This document shows, in pieces, positions 28,151 to 37,291 of a DNA stretch of 64,000 nt. The translations under genes and the position numbers were made by a program. The stretch covers positions 62,001 through 126,000 of the forward strand of contig JACVCD010000007.1 of the NCBI GenBank assembly GCA_016742275.1, in the 5' to 3' direction. The stretch is from Gemmatimonadaceae bacterium (GTDB taxonomy: Bacteria; Gemmatimonadota; Gemmatimonadetes; Gemmatimonadales; Gemmatimonadaceae). The number at the start of each line of letters is the position of its first letter. Positions within the stretch are counted from its first letter, which is position 1. The notes under the pieces are model-generated. The model saw only the letters and a list, made by a program, of their open reading frames with translations, was not told the origin of the DNA and did not search any database.

Positions 28151-28843
28151 ATGACGACACCTCCCGTGATTGCACCCGATCCGCTGGCGGCGTGCACGCC
28201 ACCGATTCGGTGGTTGCTGGAACGTTCGGCGCCTGACGACGACGCTTTGGAGTTGCTCGATCCGAAGCAATCCATCGAGGCCATGTTTGCGCTGTGGACC
28301 CAGAAGGGGTTTCACTCATCAGGTATTCGACTCATTGCCGGTGTACTGCCAGCGCGCGAAAGCATCTGGTGGGCGTGGGTTTCAGCGCGCTACGCGACAC
28401 AGGCGGCCGGTGGCACTGCCGCTACGGCTGCGGTGCACAAGGCACTTGCTGCTGTTGAGCAGTGGATTGTGCGCCCTGATGACGAAGCGCGTCGATCAGC
28501 GTGGGATGCAGGCAACGCGGCCGGACTCGACACACCAATCGGCATGGTGGCGGCAGCCGTTTTCCTGAGTGGCACCACCGTCGCGCCGCCGAACGTGGCG
28601 CCGGTTCCACCACCGCCCGGTGCTGCGCTTCCGCTGGTCTCGGGCGCGATTCTGATGGCGGCGGCGTCCAACAGCGAAGCAGAACAAGTCGAACCCACCA
28701 TGGCGGCATTTGCCGCACAAGGGCTCGAGATCGTCAAACGTCTGGGTGGATGGGATGCGGCGCTGCACCTGGCGCACGAAACCCATCAGCGCATGGCGCA
28801 CGATTACGCGCAGGCCACTGCACCTCAGCCAGCAGCGAGGTAA
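28151..28843 (+). CDS. VgrG-PAAR intervening protein, candidate T6SS adaptor
   Basis: The 230-residue protein has no signal peptide. Visible features are a helical N-terminal half with RESIWWAWVSARYATQAAGG and RPDDEARRSAWDAG. A central Pro/Ala-rich hydrophobic stretch (VAAAVFLSGTT...PLVSGAILMAAAS) and a final amphipathic helix follow. It resembles small proteins found between vgrG and PAAR genes in other T6SS loci, possibly those filed as DUF6931 (from memory, unverified). An adaptor or chaperone for spike loading is an inference. Start 10 bp after vgrG. Confidence 0.7.
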   Translation: MTTPPVIAPDPLAACTPPIRWLLERSAPDDDALELLDPKQSIEAMFALWTQKGFHSSGIRLIAGVLPARESIWWAWVSARYATQAAGGTAATAAVHKALAAVEQWIVRPDDEARRSAWDAGNAAGLDTPIGMVAAAVFLSGTTVAPPNVAPVPPPPGAALPLVSGAILMAAASNSEAEQVEPTMAAFAAQGLEIVKRLGGWDAALHLAHETHQRMAHDYAQATAPQPAAR

Positions 28844-28846
28844 CCC

Positions 28847-29149
28847 ATGACCATGCCAGCAGCGCGTATCACAGACATGCACGTATGCCCCATGGTGACG
28901 CCTGGTGTACCACCCATTCCGCACGTGGGTGGTCCCATCGTGATGCCTGGAGCGCCAACAGTGCTGATCTGCGCCATGCCATCGGCAACAGCCACCAGCA
29001 TGTGCGTGTGTGTCGGCCCGCCTGACACGATCGCCAAAGGATCAGTGACGGTGCTGCTTTCTAGCAAACCTGCGGCGCGTCTCGGTGATCTCACCGCGCA
29101 TGGTGGTACCATCGTTGCCGGAGCACCAACGGTATTGATCGGCGGCTGA
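28847..29149 (+). CDS. PAAR domain spike-tip protein
   Basis: The 100-residue protein is a bare PAAR domain: AARITDMHVCPMVTPGVPPIPHVGGPI, two repeats of GAPTVLI, and AARLGDLTAHGGTIVAGAPTVLIGG. The His/Cys residues that bind the tip metal are present. It caps the VgrG trimer. There is no C-terminal toxin extension. It starts 3 bp after the upstream gene and ends the operon. Confidence 0.94.
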   Translation: MTMPAARITDMHVCPMVTPGVPPIPHVGGPIVMPGAPTVLICAMPSATATSMCVCVGPPDTIAKGSVTVLLSSKPAARLGDLTAHGGTIVAGAPTVLIGG

Positions 29150-29163
29150 GTCGGCGAGTAGCC

Positions 29164-29209
29164 AGCAAACACAAACCCCGGAACGCAGGTTCCGGGGTTT
29201 GTGTTTGCT
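29164..29209. terminator. Strong terminator closing the T6SS operon
   Basis: A perfect 21-bp inverted repeat (29164-29184 and 29189-29209) has a GCAG tetraloop and A/T-rich stem ends. It works for both strands, between PAAR and the convergent lipoprotein gene. Confidence 0.9.
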
Positions 29210-29218
29210 GTACTTGAA

Positions 29219-29806
29219 TCAGTTCGCAGCTGGCGTTGCAATCGTAAAGTTGAACGTGACATCGATGTCAGTGTCACCCTGACAGGATGTCTGAGTACCA
29301 ACCTTGGCATCTTCGTAGTGGCAGAGCACTACGCGAGTCGTACCGTTGGTTGCACCAGTGGCTCCAACGGCCTTCGTGAAGTTCACACCCAATGGACGTC
29401 CCTGGGAGTCGTTGTCAGTGGTCGTAACCGTGACGCCAGTTCCCGTCACTGTATAGAACACGCGGTGCGAATTCGCTTCAGCCTGCACTTCCGTGGTGAT
29501 ATCCTGCGGGGGGTTCACCAGCCGATTTTCGAATTTCACCGTGCCTGTGTAAGACGCACCGGGCGTTAACGCGAGTGTGCCGACCTGGGCACTGGGCGCT
29601 TGCGCTCCGTTGCCATCCGGATCTTCGATGAAGGCCGTGAGCGCCGTGCCACCGCCGCTCGGTGTGAGTGTGAGCGTTACACGCGAGATGACTTCCTGCT
29701 CGCCACCTGGTTCGGTGCTCGAGTCACCACAAGCAGCAAGGCCAAGACTCGCCACAGTGAAGCTCGCCAGCGCCACGATACGGCGCGTCCGGTTGATGTG
29801 CGTCAC
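29219..29806 (-). CDS. Lipoprotein paired with a TonB-dependent receptor
   Basis: The start is the GTG at 29806 with GGAG 9 bp upstream. The longer frame adds 38 unlikely residues. The signal peptide ends in a lipobox LAAC at about residues 23-26, followed by DSSTEPGGE. The mature part has VTLTLTPSGGGTALTAFIEDPDGNG, TGTVKFENRLVNPPQDITTEVQAEANSH and VFYTVTG. This pattern recalls Bacteroidota lipoproteins encoded next to TonB receptors (from memory). It is the next gene after the TonB receptor on the same strand, so a substrate-capture role is plausible. Substrate is unknown. Confidence 0.75.
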   Translation of the reverse strand: MTHINRTRRIVALASFTVASLGLAACGDSSTEPGGEQEVISRVTLTLTPSGGGTALTAFIEDPDGNGAQAPSAQVGTLALTPGASYTGTVKFENRLVNPPQDITTEVQAEANSHRVFYTVTGTGVTVTTTDNDSQGRPLGVNFTKAVGATGATNGTTRVVLCHYEDAKVGTQTSCQGDTDIDVTFNFTIATPAAN

Positions 29807-29923
29807 GTTGCTATGCTCCGTCGCAGTTGAGGGGTGAACGTACAGGCCCGTGATGTCTCCCTCAGCGGCATCACGCACGGTATACGAGCAATACACTGCT
29901 GATGCAGTATCGTGACACAAAAT

Positions 29924-32329
29924 TCAGAACGGCATCGTGATGCGAAACACCACATCGCGTCCTGCATCATTCACAAACAGTCGATAGCGGCTGAGATAAT
30001 CGCGATATCGTGTATCAAGCGCGTTGTTCACGGACAATGAAATACGTGCCGCTTGCCCGAAGAACGCGACATCAGACGCGCCTGCTTCGAGTGAAAGCAA
30101 TGCATAGCCCGCCGTTGGCAGCGTATACACCGTGCCAGACGGAACACCATCCTGTTTGCGCACGAGCATGGTACCGGTGCCGAGGTACCAGTTGCCGATA
30201 CGCGGACGTGAACCGAGCCATCGCGCGGATAATGAGACGCGATCCGCCGGCATGTCGAACAACGGCTCATCAGTGTCGCGATTCGTTCCGCGTACGAGTG
30301 TGCCGTTTGCCATCAGCTGTAGACGAGCAACGGGGGTCCATGTGTTGCTCACTTCGAGACCACTCAAACGCGCGGAAGTTTGTGTGTAGCGATATCCGGG
30401 AAACGTGCCGCGCAGCGTGAAGATGGGTTCGGTGGGCTGCAGATAAATGAATCCATCGATCGTATTCGCATAGGCAGATATGTCTGCCTGCCATCGCGCA
30501 CCACGATGACGAAGACTTCCCTCCACACCACCGCTCACTTCGGCGTTGAGTTGTCCATCACCAAGCTCATACTGTGCGGTGCCGTGATGCACACCCTGTG
30601 CATACCGCTCGTTGACTGTGGGTGGACGCCAAGCACGCGCTACACGAACCGACACATCGAGTCCATCACGCAATAGGTATGCCGCACCAAGCGAACCCGA
30701 CATGTTGCGCCACGATTTAGTCCCAGCGGGACTGCGAATACCGGCGTCAGCAAAGGCGATCGTGGTTTGCGAAATCACATCAGCACGCAAACCGGTGATC
30801 AAGGACAATCGACCGAGCCCCAGCTCTTCCTGTGCGTACAGGGCTCCCTGCCACAGATCATAACCCGGGATGAGAAATGCCTTGCCGAGTGTCTGATTGC
30901 CCTGCGCGATGGCGCTCGTGCCGATTGTGCCACGCCAACCGTTCCACCGCGCGTGCGTCCACCGCACATCCAATGAGTTGGTGAACAACTTGAGATTGAA
31001 CGCGGGCTCGTCGCGGAAACGCAGCGGACCGTGATTGTCATACTCGCGGCGATGGTTGTACTGAAAGCCGTACACCACCTCGAGTTCCTGATCGTTGTGC
31101 AATGCAAACACCGAGCGTGAGCGCAATGTTGTGTGCGACACGCGCTGATTGGGGCGACCAATCGCATAGGTGAACGCGGAATCGCGAGGCTCCGTGCGCA
31201 TCGCACGCTCGAGGTCTTCGAGATTGCCGACGTGGGCCTGTCGCAGCACACCGAGCTCGGTGGAGAATCGGCTCAGTGTGACTTCGCTACGACCCCACGG
31301 ACGATGTACGCCAAGTGAGAGACTTCCATTGAGCTCGCGAAAGCCCGTGTTGCTGAGATAGTAGTCGGGTGCGGCGCCATTGCCGGCAATGCGCGACGTG
31401 AGACGCAAGCGATAGCCCGTCGCACCGATGCCTGGCAGAGAAAGATCTGCACCTTCGGCGCCAAGGGAGATCGCACCCTGACGGCTGTTACTGAACGCAT
31501 TGAGCGCGATCTCACCGCGAATGCCGCCGGTGTCCGGCAGCGCGGCATGATCCACGCGCACCACGCCACCCAGTGCATCTGCGCCATACAACACGGTGGC
31601 TGCACCACGCACCACGGTCACAGCATCAGCATTGAAGCTGTCGATGTTGGGCGCATGCTCTGTGCCCCACTGCTGGTCTTCCTGACGAAGCCCGCCATTC
31701 ATGACCAGCACACGCTGCGAGTTGAGCCCGCGAATAACCGGCTTGGCGATACTTGGTCCGAACTGGATCACCGCCACACCGGGCAAATTCTTGATCGTCT
31801 CACCGAGCGTCTGACCACGCGAGGCAGCCAGTGCAGCACCATCCAACGTGGACGTAGCGGCGACCCGTCCAAGGCGCTCGGCCATCGTATCCGCGCGCAC
31901 TGCCACTTCCTGCAGCACCGTCGTGGCGACCGAGAGGTGCACCGTGAGCAGACGGTCGGCATTCGTCAGGTCGACCAGATCATTTGAGGGAGCGAATCCC
32001 ACCGCTCGTACATGCACCCGAACCCGACCGGCCGGCAGGTCGCGGAAGTCGAAACGACCATTCCCATCGGTTCGTGTACGAACCGTGCGAGTTGCGCCGC
32101 TCGCCGTGTATTCCACGAACACTTCTGCTTCGCGAAGCGGGCGCCCGGAAACGGAATCCTCAACGATTCCGTGCAGATGCCGCCGATCGCCATGCGGTGC
32201 CTCCTGAGCACCCAGCGCGCCATGGTCTCCGAATAGCTGCTGTAGGCCCGGAGCGGCAATCAGAATTGCCGCAGAAAGCCCCAGTGATGCCCAGGACGGG
32301 AGGTTCGGGAGTCGCAGTCGTAACAGCAT
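29924..32329 (-). CDS. TonB-dependent outer-membrane receptor with carboxypeptidase-like N-domain
   Basis: The 801-residue receptor has a signal peptide (to about residue 41). A His-containing segment (HGDRRHLHG) leads into a carboxypeptidase regulatory-like beta-sandwich (GIVEDSVSGRPLREAEVFV...GRFDFRDLPAGRVRVHVRAVGF). The plug domain shows LGETIKNLPGVAVIQFGPSIAKPVIRGLNSQRVLVMNGGL and VTVVRGAATVLYGADALGGVV. The C-terminal barrel ends with an aromatic residue (VVFRITMPF). It imports a ligand with TonB-ExbBD energy. Plug and His-rich features resemble zinc receptors such as ZnuD, but the substrate is not determined. Confidence 0.93.
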   Translation of the reverse strand: MLLRLRLPNLPSWASLGLSAAILIAAPGLQQLFGDHGALGAQEAPHGDRRHLHGIVEDSVSGRPLREAEVFVEYTASGATRTVRTRTDGNGRFDFRDLPAGRVRVHVRAVGFAPSNDLVDLTNADRLLTVHLSVATTVLQEVAVRADTMAERLGRVAATSTLDGAALAASRGQTLGETIKNLPGVAVIQFGPSIAKPVIRGLNSQRVLVMNGGLRQEDQQWGTEHAPNIDSFNADAVTVVRGAATVLYGADALGGVVRVDHAALPDTGGIRGEIALNAFSNSRQGAISLGAEGADLSLPGIGATGYRLRLTSRIAGNGAAPDYYLSNTGFRELNGSLSLGVHRPWGRSEVTLSRFSTELGVLRQAHVGNLEDLERAMRTEPRDSAFTYAIGRPNQRVSHTTLRSRSVFALHNDQELEVVYGFQYNHRREYDNHGPLRFRDEPAFNLKLFTNSLDVRWTHARWNGWRGTIGTSAIAQGNQTLGKAFLIPGYDLWQGALYAQEELGLGRLSLITGLRADVISQTTIAFADAGIRSPAGTKSWRNMSGSLGAAYLLRDGLDVSVRVARAWRPPTVNERYAQGVHHGTAQYELGDGQLNAEVSGGVEGSLRHRGARWQADISAYANTIDGFIYLQPTEPIFTLRGTFPGYRYTQTSARLSGLEVSNTWTPVARLQLMANGTLVRGTNRDTDEPLFDMPADRVSLSARWLGSRPRIGNWYLGTGTMLVRKQDGVPSGTVYTLPTAGYALLSLEAGASDVAFFGQAARISLSVNNALDTRYRDYLSRYRLFVNDAGRDVVFRITMPF

Positions 32330-32398
32330 ACCCAGAAGGATACTGAGAATGCGTCATCAAATCAAACTGCTATACCTTTGGCGGCCGATTCGGCCAAC

Positions 32399-32764
32399 CT
32401 AGCCCCGATACTCGCACCCCGATGTGCAGGTCTCCCGGACAATGACCGCGCTCAGTCCCGGCAAATCCGGCTTCAGGCGCTCCCAAATCCAGACGGCCAG
32501 TCGCTCGCTGGTCGGATTCTCGAGGCCAGGGATGTCGTTCAGGTAGTGATGGTCCAGCTGGTCGTAGATGGGCTTGAAGACAGCCTTGATGTCGGCAAAG
32601 TCCTGCACCCATCCCAGTTCCGCATCGATCGCGCCCCGCACCCGAAGCTCGATACCAAACGAGTGCCCATGCAAACGGGCACACTTGTGTCCTGGTGGAA
32701 CGTTCGGCAATCGGTGCGCCGCTTCCACGGTGAACTGCTTGTAGATCTCCATCGGTCCGCTCAT
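32399..32764 (-). CDS. queD: 6-carboxy-5,6,7,8-tetrahydropterin synthase QueD
   Basis: The 121-residue protein converts 7,8-dihydroneopterin triphosphate to 6-carboxytetrahydropterin in queuosine synthesis. Zinc ligands His17, His32 and His34 and catalytic Cys28 (CARLHGHSF) are visible. [18 protein letters not shown] and the C-terminal [13 protein letters not shown] complete the active site. It stands alone here; queF is about 11 kb away, and queC/queE are not in the window. Confidence 0.95.
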   Translation of the reverse strand: MSGPMEIYKQFTVEAAHRLPNVPPGHKCARLHGHSFGIELRVRGAIDAELGWVQDFADIKAVFKPIYDQLDHHYLNDIPGLENPTSERLAVWIWERLKPDLPGLSAVIVRETCTSGCEYRG

Positions 32765-32853
32765 GCCCTGAAGCTATGCGTCCCGGATGCGGTGTGCACC
32801 CGGGACGTCATTGCTGTCGAGATTCGTATCCGTAGAGGATGACGAAAAAGGCG

Positions 32854-33593
32854 CTACCAGCGCGCGACTCCTCGCGTGCGACGATGGAGAAACTGTGCTC
32901 CTGCGCCAATCAGCAACAGCGCAGAGTTGCCCGGTTCCGGCACCGGTATCGAGCTGCCGCCGAACACGCTGTACTGCACGTTTGCGGCACTCTGCAGTAC
33001 CAGTCCACCGATCACATTCCCGTCGGCATCCAGTCCTTCAATGAGTTCAATGCCGGCCGTATTCAGAAAGTCTGAACGCGCACCGCGTCCAACGCAGTCG
33101 CCAATACCACAATGCGTCTCGTTTTCATCGTAGGACGGCGATGGCAGATGTGCTCGAGCCACGAGTGCCAGCGCAAAATCCACGACGCCATCTACCACAC
33201 CAACCGTGAAGGTGCTCCGCTCTACCCGCAGTGATGGCGCCGTAGGAAATCCCCAGCCAATGCCGCCCGATGGGATCTGACCATCAATACTGATCGTGTG
33301 CACGGGCTCCGCACCGCCATGGTACAGTGACAGCGCGCCATACGAGGTACTGCTTCCAGTCACACCGCCATGCAGAAACAATGACAGACGCACGGACGAC
33401 GGTACAACTCCGCCCTCGAATGTGAAGTGCCCTGCCCAGTACACATGCGCTCGAGCGGGCCTTCAGACTGCACTTCGCAGACCGTGAAACCATTGAGATA
33501 CACACGCGTGGACACCGAACGGTACGGCTGCGCATGCAGCCGCGTCGGAACCAATGATGGGGCGAGCAACAGGGTGCACCACAACAATTGCAT
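32854..33593 (-). pseudogene. PEP-CTERM-type exported protein split by a frameshift
   Basis: The upstream frame has a signal peptide from Met at 33593 (MQLLWCTLLLAPSLVPTRLHAQ) and continues SVSTRVYLNGFTVCEVQSEGPLERM, then turns to Cys-rich nonsense. The other minus frame carries the rest from about 33444 (YWAGHFTFEGGVV) to a C-terminal sorting signal VPVPEPGNSALLLIGAGAQF plus LHRRTRG. The two halves join near 33430, so one indel would restore a single gene of about 245 residues. It is either a decayed gene or an assembly error. The C-terminal signal normally targets proteins to exosortase, which is not encoded here. Confidence 0.65.
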
Positions 33594-33817
33594 GGCGCGC
33601 CGGACACGCGACGAACGCCGAGATTCCTGGCGCACACGGAGTGCCGCGCCTTCTTGGGACGAGTTGACAGCAGAGAGCATATGAACCTCAGCGCCACATC
33701 GTCGTGACGCATTTGCATGGGACAATTGGCACCGGTGTGCCGACCGATGATCACACGAAATCGATGATCTATGTATTCATTGAGCGACAGGGCTCCATTC
33801 GACGTTACATTCTGGAG

Positions 33818-35755
33818 ATGTGGCCCCGGCTGCTCCCCACCTCACGCCTTTCGCGCCGCTTGGCGCTTGCGCGCTGCATGCTCGCGCTCTCATGCGGCGC
33901 ATTCGTCATGACCGCATCCAGGCTGCACGCACAAGAGTTCGTGCGACAGCAAATCGTGATCGTTCCCTTCATCGGTGACAGTGCGAACGACCTCGCCGAA
34001 CTTGGTCGGGACATTGCCGATGTCGTCCGCGATCGCACAGGTGATCGTGTCGACAAGCGCGAAGCTGAAGTGCTCGGTGCGTTTCATCTGAACCGTCTTC
34101 TCGCACAGTCCAACTACAACAAGCGCGCGATCCTCAGTCAGATGGAGCTGCGGCATGTGGCCACGCAGCTTCGTGCAGACGAGACAGTCACGGGCACCGT
34201 GACACGTGAAGGTGGACAGCTGGTGGTGCGTGCACGGCTCACGCGCCTCAAGAACTGGCACTTGTCGCAACCGCTCTCTCTCGTGCGCGCACCAACTGCG
34301 CGAGCTGCTGGTGAAGCAATAGTTACCGAACTACTGCGTGCCCGTACACAGCTCGTTCCACTTCGTAGGTGCGAGAACGCATTGGCCGGCGGTGATCGCG
34401 CAACCGCAGTACGTGAAGCCGAACGTGCGATTCGATTGTACCCGGATGCTGTGCTCGCCCGGACCTGCCTCATCGTCGCTCTTTTTGACGGAAGAACAGG
34501 CAGTGACTCCATTCTCCACGTGGCCGATGCCGTGCTGGCACGCGACACAGCCAACGTGGTGGGGAATGTGGTACGTGCTCAGTCGCTCGAAGCACTTGGC
34601 CGTCGTCTGCCTGCGGCTTCGCAGTGGGCGCGGGTGTATGCACTGCATGGCGACAGTATTCCAATCGCGCTCGCATCAGTTGAAGGATTGTTGCGTATGG
34701 GCCAGGCCCAGGAAGCGCTCGACGATGCCAAGGCGCTTCTTAAGCGGAATGGTCCCAATGCCTCGCTCAGGCGTTTGTCCTTCCGAGCGTATGCCATATT
34801 GGGTTCATGGAAGGAAGCCGCACTCATCGGAGACTCCCTCGAACTTGAGGATGACGTCTTTCGCACCGATTCGAGTTATGGTGCGCGCTACGTCGAAGCC
34901 CTGCGGCAAACGCATGACACGCTTGCCGCCCTTGAGTTGAGTGTGCGCAATGTGCGTCGCTTTCCTGGCGACTCACGTCTTTATCTGCAGTACGTGCAGA
35001 TCCTGAATGGGGAACAGGCTGTCGCACTGCCGCGCGCGCTGGCACGCTTCCCCAAGGTGCCGGAGTTCCCGCTGCTCGCGGCCAGTCAGGCCCGACGGAA
35101 CGGCAATCGTGGTGAAGCCATTCGCGCCACGCGCGAGGCACTGCGTCGTGACAGCGCACTGTTCCAACCGTATCTCGCGCTCGCCGAGTACTATCTGGAA
35201 GAGCATGCAGTGGATAGTGCGGTTGCTGTGTTGCGTCGTGCGCCTCGCGCAACGGATGCCGCGGAAACACTGCGCAGCTATGCTATTGCACGTGGGTTGG
35301 GTTTACTGCGCACAGCTGGCGACAGCGTCCCGCGCGAACAGGAAGCGGGCGTCTCACTGGTGGTGCTGGCCGATACGATCTCTTCCCGCGCGGACTCGCG
35401 CGCCTACGTGGCTGCCGCCTCATTGCAGCTGGCGCGCAATCAACTGGTCACCGCCAGCCGCTCGCGCAGCTGCACTGATCTCGATCAATCAGCTGCCACA
35501 TTGCAGTTGGCAGGCAACGCGATCGAAACAGGGCTGGGCGAAAGTCCCAATGTGAGTGAAATCGTTGCCGCCTATGAAGAAATGAAGTCGGCTGTTGAAA
35601 AGGCGCGCCCCATTCTTTGCAAAGATGGCGGAGGTCAGAGCGGACCGGTCAACGGAACGTCAGGCGCCGCCGTTGTGGGCAAAAGTCCCAACGCACGTGG
35701 ATCGGGTGCCACTTCAACGGCGCGCCCCGTCGCACTGAATCCGGAACGCACATAG
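33818..35755 (+). CDS. Exported FlgO/TolB-N-like and TPR protein
   Basis: The start at 33818 (MWPRLLPTSRLSRRL) gives an Arg-rich n-region and a signal peptide ending RLHAQ. The ORF's earlier Met at 33704 is less likely. Residues 40-175 have the FlgO/CsgG-like fold (RQQIVIVPFIGDSANDLAELGRDIADVV, VLGAFHLNRLLAQSNY, ADETVTGTVTREGGQLVVRARL). About ten TPR-like helical pairs follow to residue 560. The C-terminus is Gly/Ser-rich. It may be an envelope scaffold. The last 121 bp overlap the convergent GNAT gene. Confidence 0.8.
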   Translation: MWPRLLPTSRLSRRLALARCMLALSCGAFVMTASRLHAQEFVRQQIVIVPFIGDSANDLAELGRDIADVVRDRTGDRVDKREAEVLGAFHLNRLLAQSNYNKRAILSQMELRHVATQLRADETVTGTVTREGGQLVVRARLTRLKNWHLSQPLSLVRAPTARAAGEAIVTELLRARTQLVPLRRCENALAGGDRATAVREAERAIRLYPDAVLARTCLIVALFDGRTGSDSILHVADAVLARDTANVVGNVVRAQSLEALGRRLPAASQWARVYALHGDSIPIALASVEGLLRMGQAQEALDDAKALLKRNGPNASLRRLSFRAYAILGSWKEAALIGDSLELEDDVFRTDSSYGARYVEALRQTHDTLAALELSVRNVRRFPGDSRLYLQYVQILNGEQAVALPRALARFPKVPEFPLLAASQARRNGNRGEAIRATREALRRDSALFQPYLALAEYYLEEHAVDSAVAVLRRAPRATDAAETLRSYAIARGLGLLRTAGDSVPREQEAGVSLVVLADTISSRADSRAYVAAASLQLARNQLVTASRSRSCTDLDQSAATLQLAGNAIETGLGESPNVSEIVAAYEEMKSAVEKARPILCKDGGGQSGPVNGTSGAAVVGKSPNARGSGATSTARPVALNPERT

Positions 35756-36288
35756 AAGCCCAGTGCGGCGGGATGATCGAGTGTACAGGTGTGCACATGC
35801 ACACGTGACACACCGGTCGTGGTCCACGCAATCTCCATGGCCTGTTCCATAAGCCAGCGTCCCACGCCGTGGCCAACGTACGATTCCAGTACACCAAAGA
35901 ACGCCAGCTCGCACGACCCGGCAACACGAAAGTCGAGTTCGAGCAATCCAATGACACCCGCTGCCTCCGAATGCACAGCGTAGGCCTGTACGGCCACATC
36001 GTCGAGAATCGCTTTCAGCGACGCATCATCTAAAGCAAGGCGCGAAAACCACAGCCAGCGCTCGCCCACTGCGGCAAACAGCGCGCGATACGCTGACAGG
36101 TCCGAACCACCGAGGCGCTGCAACGACAGTTCATCGTTTGCCACGCGTGTTGGACGACGCGGCGGTCGTGTCCGCATCTCGAGAAAGGTCACGACACTGG
36201 CCAGATGACCGGCAGGAACATGACTGTAGCCGTGAGCCACAGTAGGCCAGGATGGCGTCGTGGACGCAGCGTTGGGCGCGGTGGTCAT
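35635..36288 (-). CDS. GNAT family N-acetyltransferase
   Basis: The start at 36288 (MTTAPNAAST) gives 217 residues; the longer frame runs into the divergent gene. The GNAT fold shows ALFAAVGERWLWFSRLALDD, the acetyl-CoA loop YVGHGVGRWLMEQAMEIAW and the strand HVHTCTLDHPAALGFYVRSGF. It likely acetylates a small molecule or protein N-terminus; the substrate is unknown. The C-terminal 40 codons overlap the convergent TPR gene. Confidence 0.85.
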   Translation of the reverse strand: MTTAPNAASTTPSWPTVAHGYSHVPAGHLASVVTFLEMRTRPPRRPTRVANDELSLQRLGGSDLSAYRALFAAVGERWLWFSRLALDDASLKAILDDVAVQAYAVHSEAAGVIGLLELDFRVAGSCELAFFGVLESYVGHGVGRWLMEQAMEIAWTTTGVSRVHVHTCTLDHPAALGFYVRSGFSATGRAVEVAPDPRALGLLPTTAAPDVPLTGPL

Positions 36289-36406
36289 GGAGCACAAGTT
36301 GATACCGGATGGCCGTAGCGTCCATGCATTCAACACGCGAGCTTCTGGCATGCTCATTCGCGCGCTGTTCCCTCGCCTCCCATTGGTCCGCCCCGAGGCC
36401 ATCCGG

Positions 36407-37285
36407 ATGTCTGCACCCAGTGCGGTGGCGCTGGTACTAGCCGTGTTGCTGATTTCCGCATGCGGCACCAAGCCTGCGCCCAATACAACGCCCGTGCCGG
36501 ATGTGGCGCCCGTTCAGGTGCTCACGGAGAGCGCGGCACCGGAAACACCGACTGACGGCATGAGCGCGGCTTTTCACGAACAGTTTGCCCGCAACGATGC
36601 GCGTGCTCGTGCCATCGTGTACTGGATGCAGTGTGTCGGCACCGTGGCCAGACTGCGTGCCGAGGGCAAGTTTGGCCCGGCAGCGCGAGCGCCTCGTGCC
36701 ATGCATTGCGCACGTACAACTGATGGTGTGCCTATTGGCGGCGTCTACGACATCGATAGCACGTACACGCGTGTACAGCGTTTGACGCTGGTGCGTCTCG
36801 ATGGAGACCGCCCACGATTCACCGACGCCGTGGATACAGTAGCCGTTGCCGCATCAGCACTGCTGGCGCGAGATGTACATCGCACGGTCAATCGCACCTG
36901 GAGCGCAAAGGGTCGGCCATTCTCGGTCGTGCCCATTCAGGTCTCGGCACTCGAGGCCTGGGTCATCCCTCGAGCCAACAAGGCCCGCAGCTATGTCGTG
37001 GGCGGAGACGTGGGCTATGCGAGAAACGATGGCACGCTTCAGGTCATTGATGATCACACCACGACCTGGACGCAGCTCACGCTACCGGCATCCGGACCAC
37101 TGCGCCTGTTCAGCAGTGTCGTGGACGTTGCTGCCGTCACCGATCTCGTGACCGCGCGCTGGCACGCGGAACTTGGGCGCACGGTGTCGCTCAGCACACC
37201 AACTGCCGTAAGCACCCTTGAAGCCGGACTCGACCCGGCTACCGGTGCACGACTGGTGTGGCGTCATGCACCGGTGACACGATAG
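36407..37285 (+). CDS. Lipoprotein of unknown function
   Basis: The start at 36407 (MSAPSAVALVLAVLLISACG) places a good lipobox (ISAC) at residues 16-19. The 292-residue mature part has a Pro/Thr spacer, then a mixed alpha/beta domain with two Cys around MQCVGTVARLRAEGKFGPAARAPRAMHCAR. Later segments are VYDIDSTYTRVQRLTLVRLDGDRPRFT and GGDVGYARNDGTLQVIDDHT. I do not recognise the family. The gene runs divergently from the GNAT gene and convergently, with 6 bp spacing, to the AraC gene. Confidence 0.75.
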   Translation: MSAPSAVALVLAVLLISACGTKPAPNTTPVPDVAPVQVLTESAAPETPTDGMSAAFHEQFARNDARARAIVYWMQCVGTVARLRAEGKFGPAARAPRAMHCARTTDGVPIGGVYDIDSTYTRVQRLTLVRLDGDRPRFTDAVDTVAVAASALLARDVHRTVNRTWSAKGRPFSVVPIQVSALEAWVIPRANKARSYVVGGDVGYARNDGTLQVIDDHTTTWTQLTLPASGPLRLFSSVVDVAAVTDLVTARWHAELGRTVSLSTPTAVSTLEAGLDPATGARLVWRHAPVTR

Positions 37286-37291
37286 GACGCG

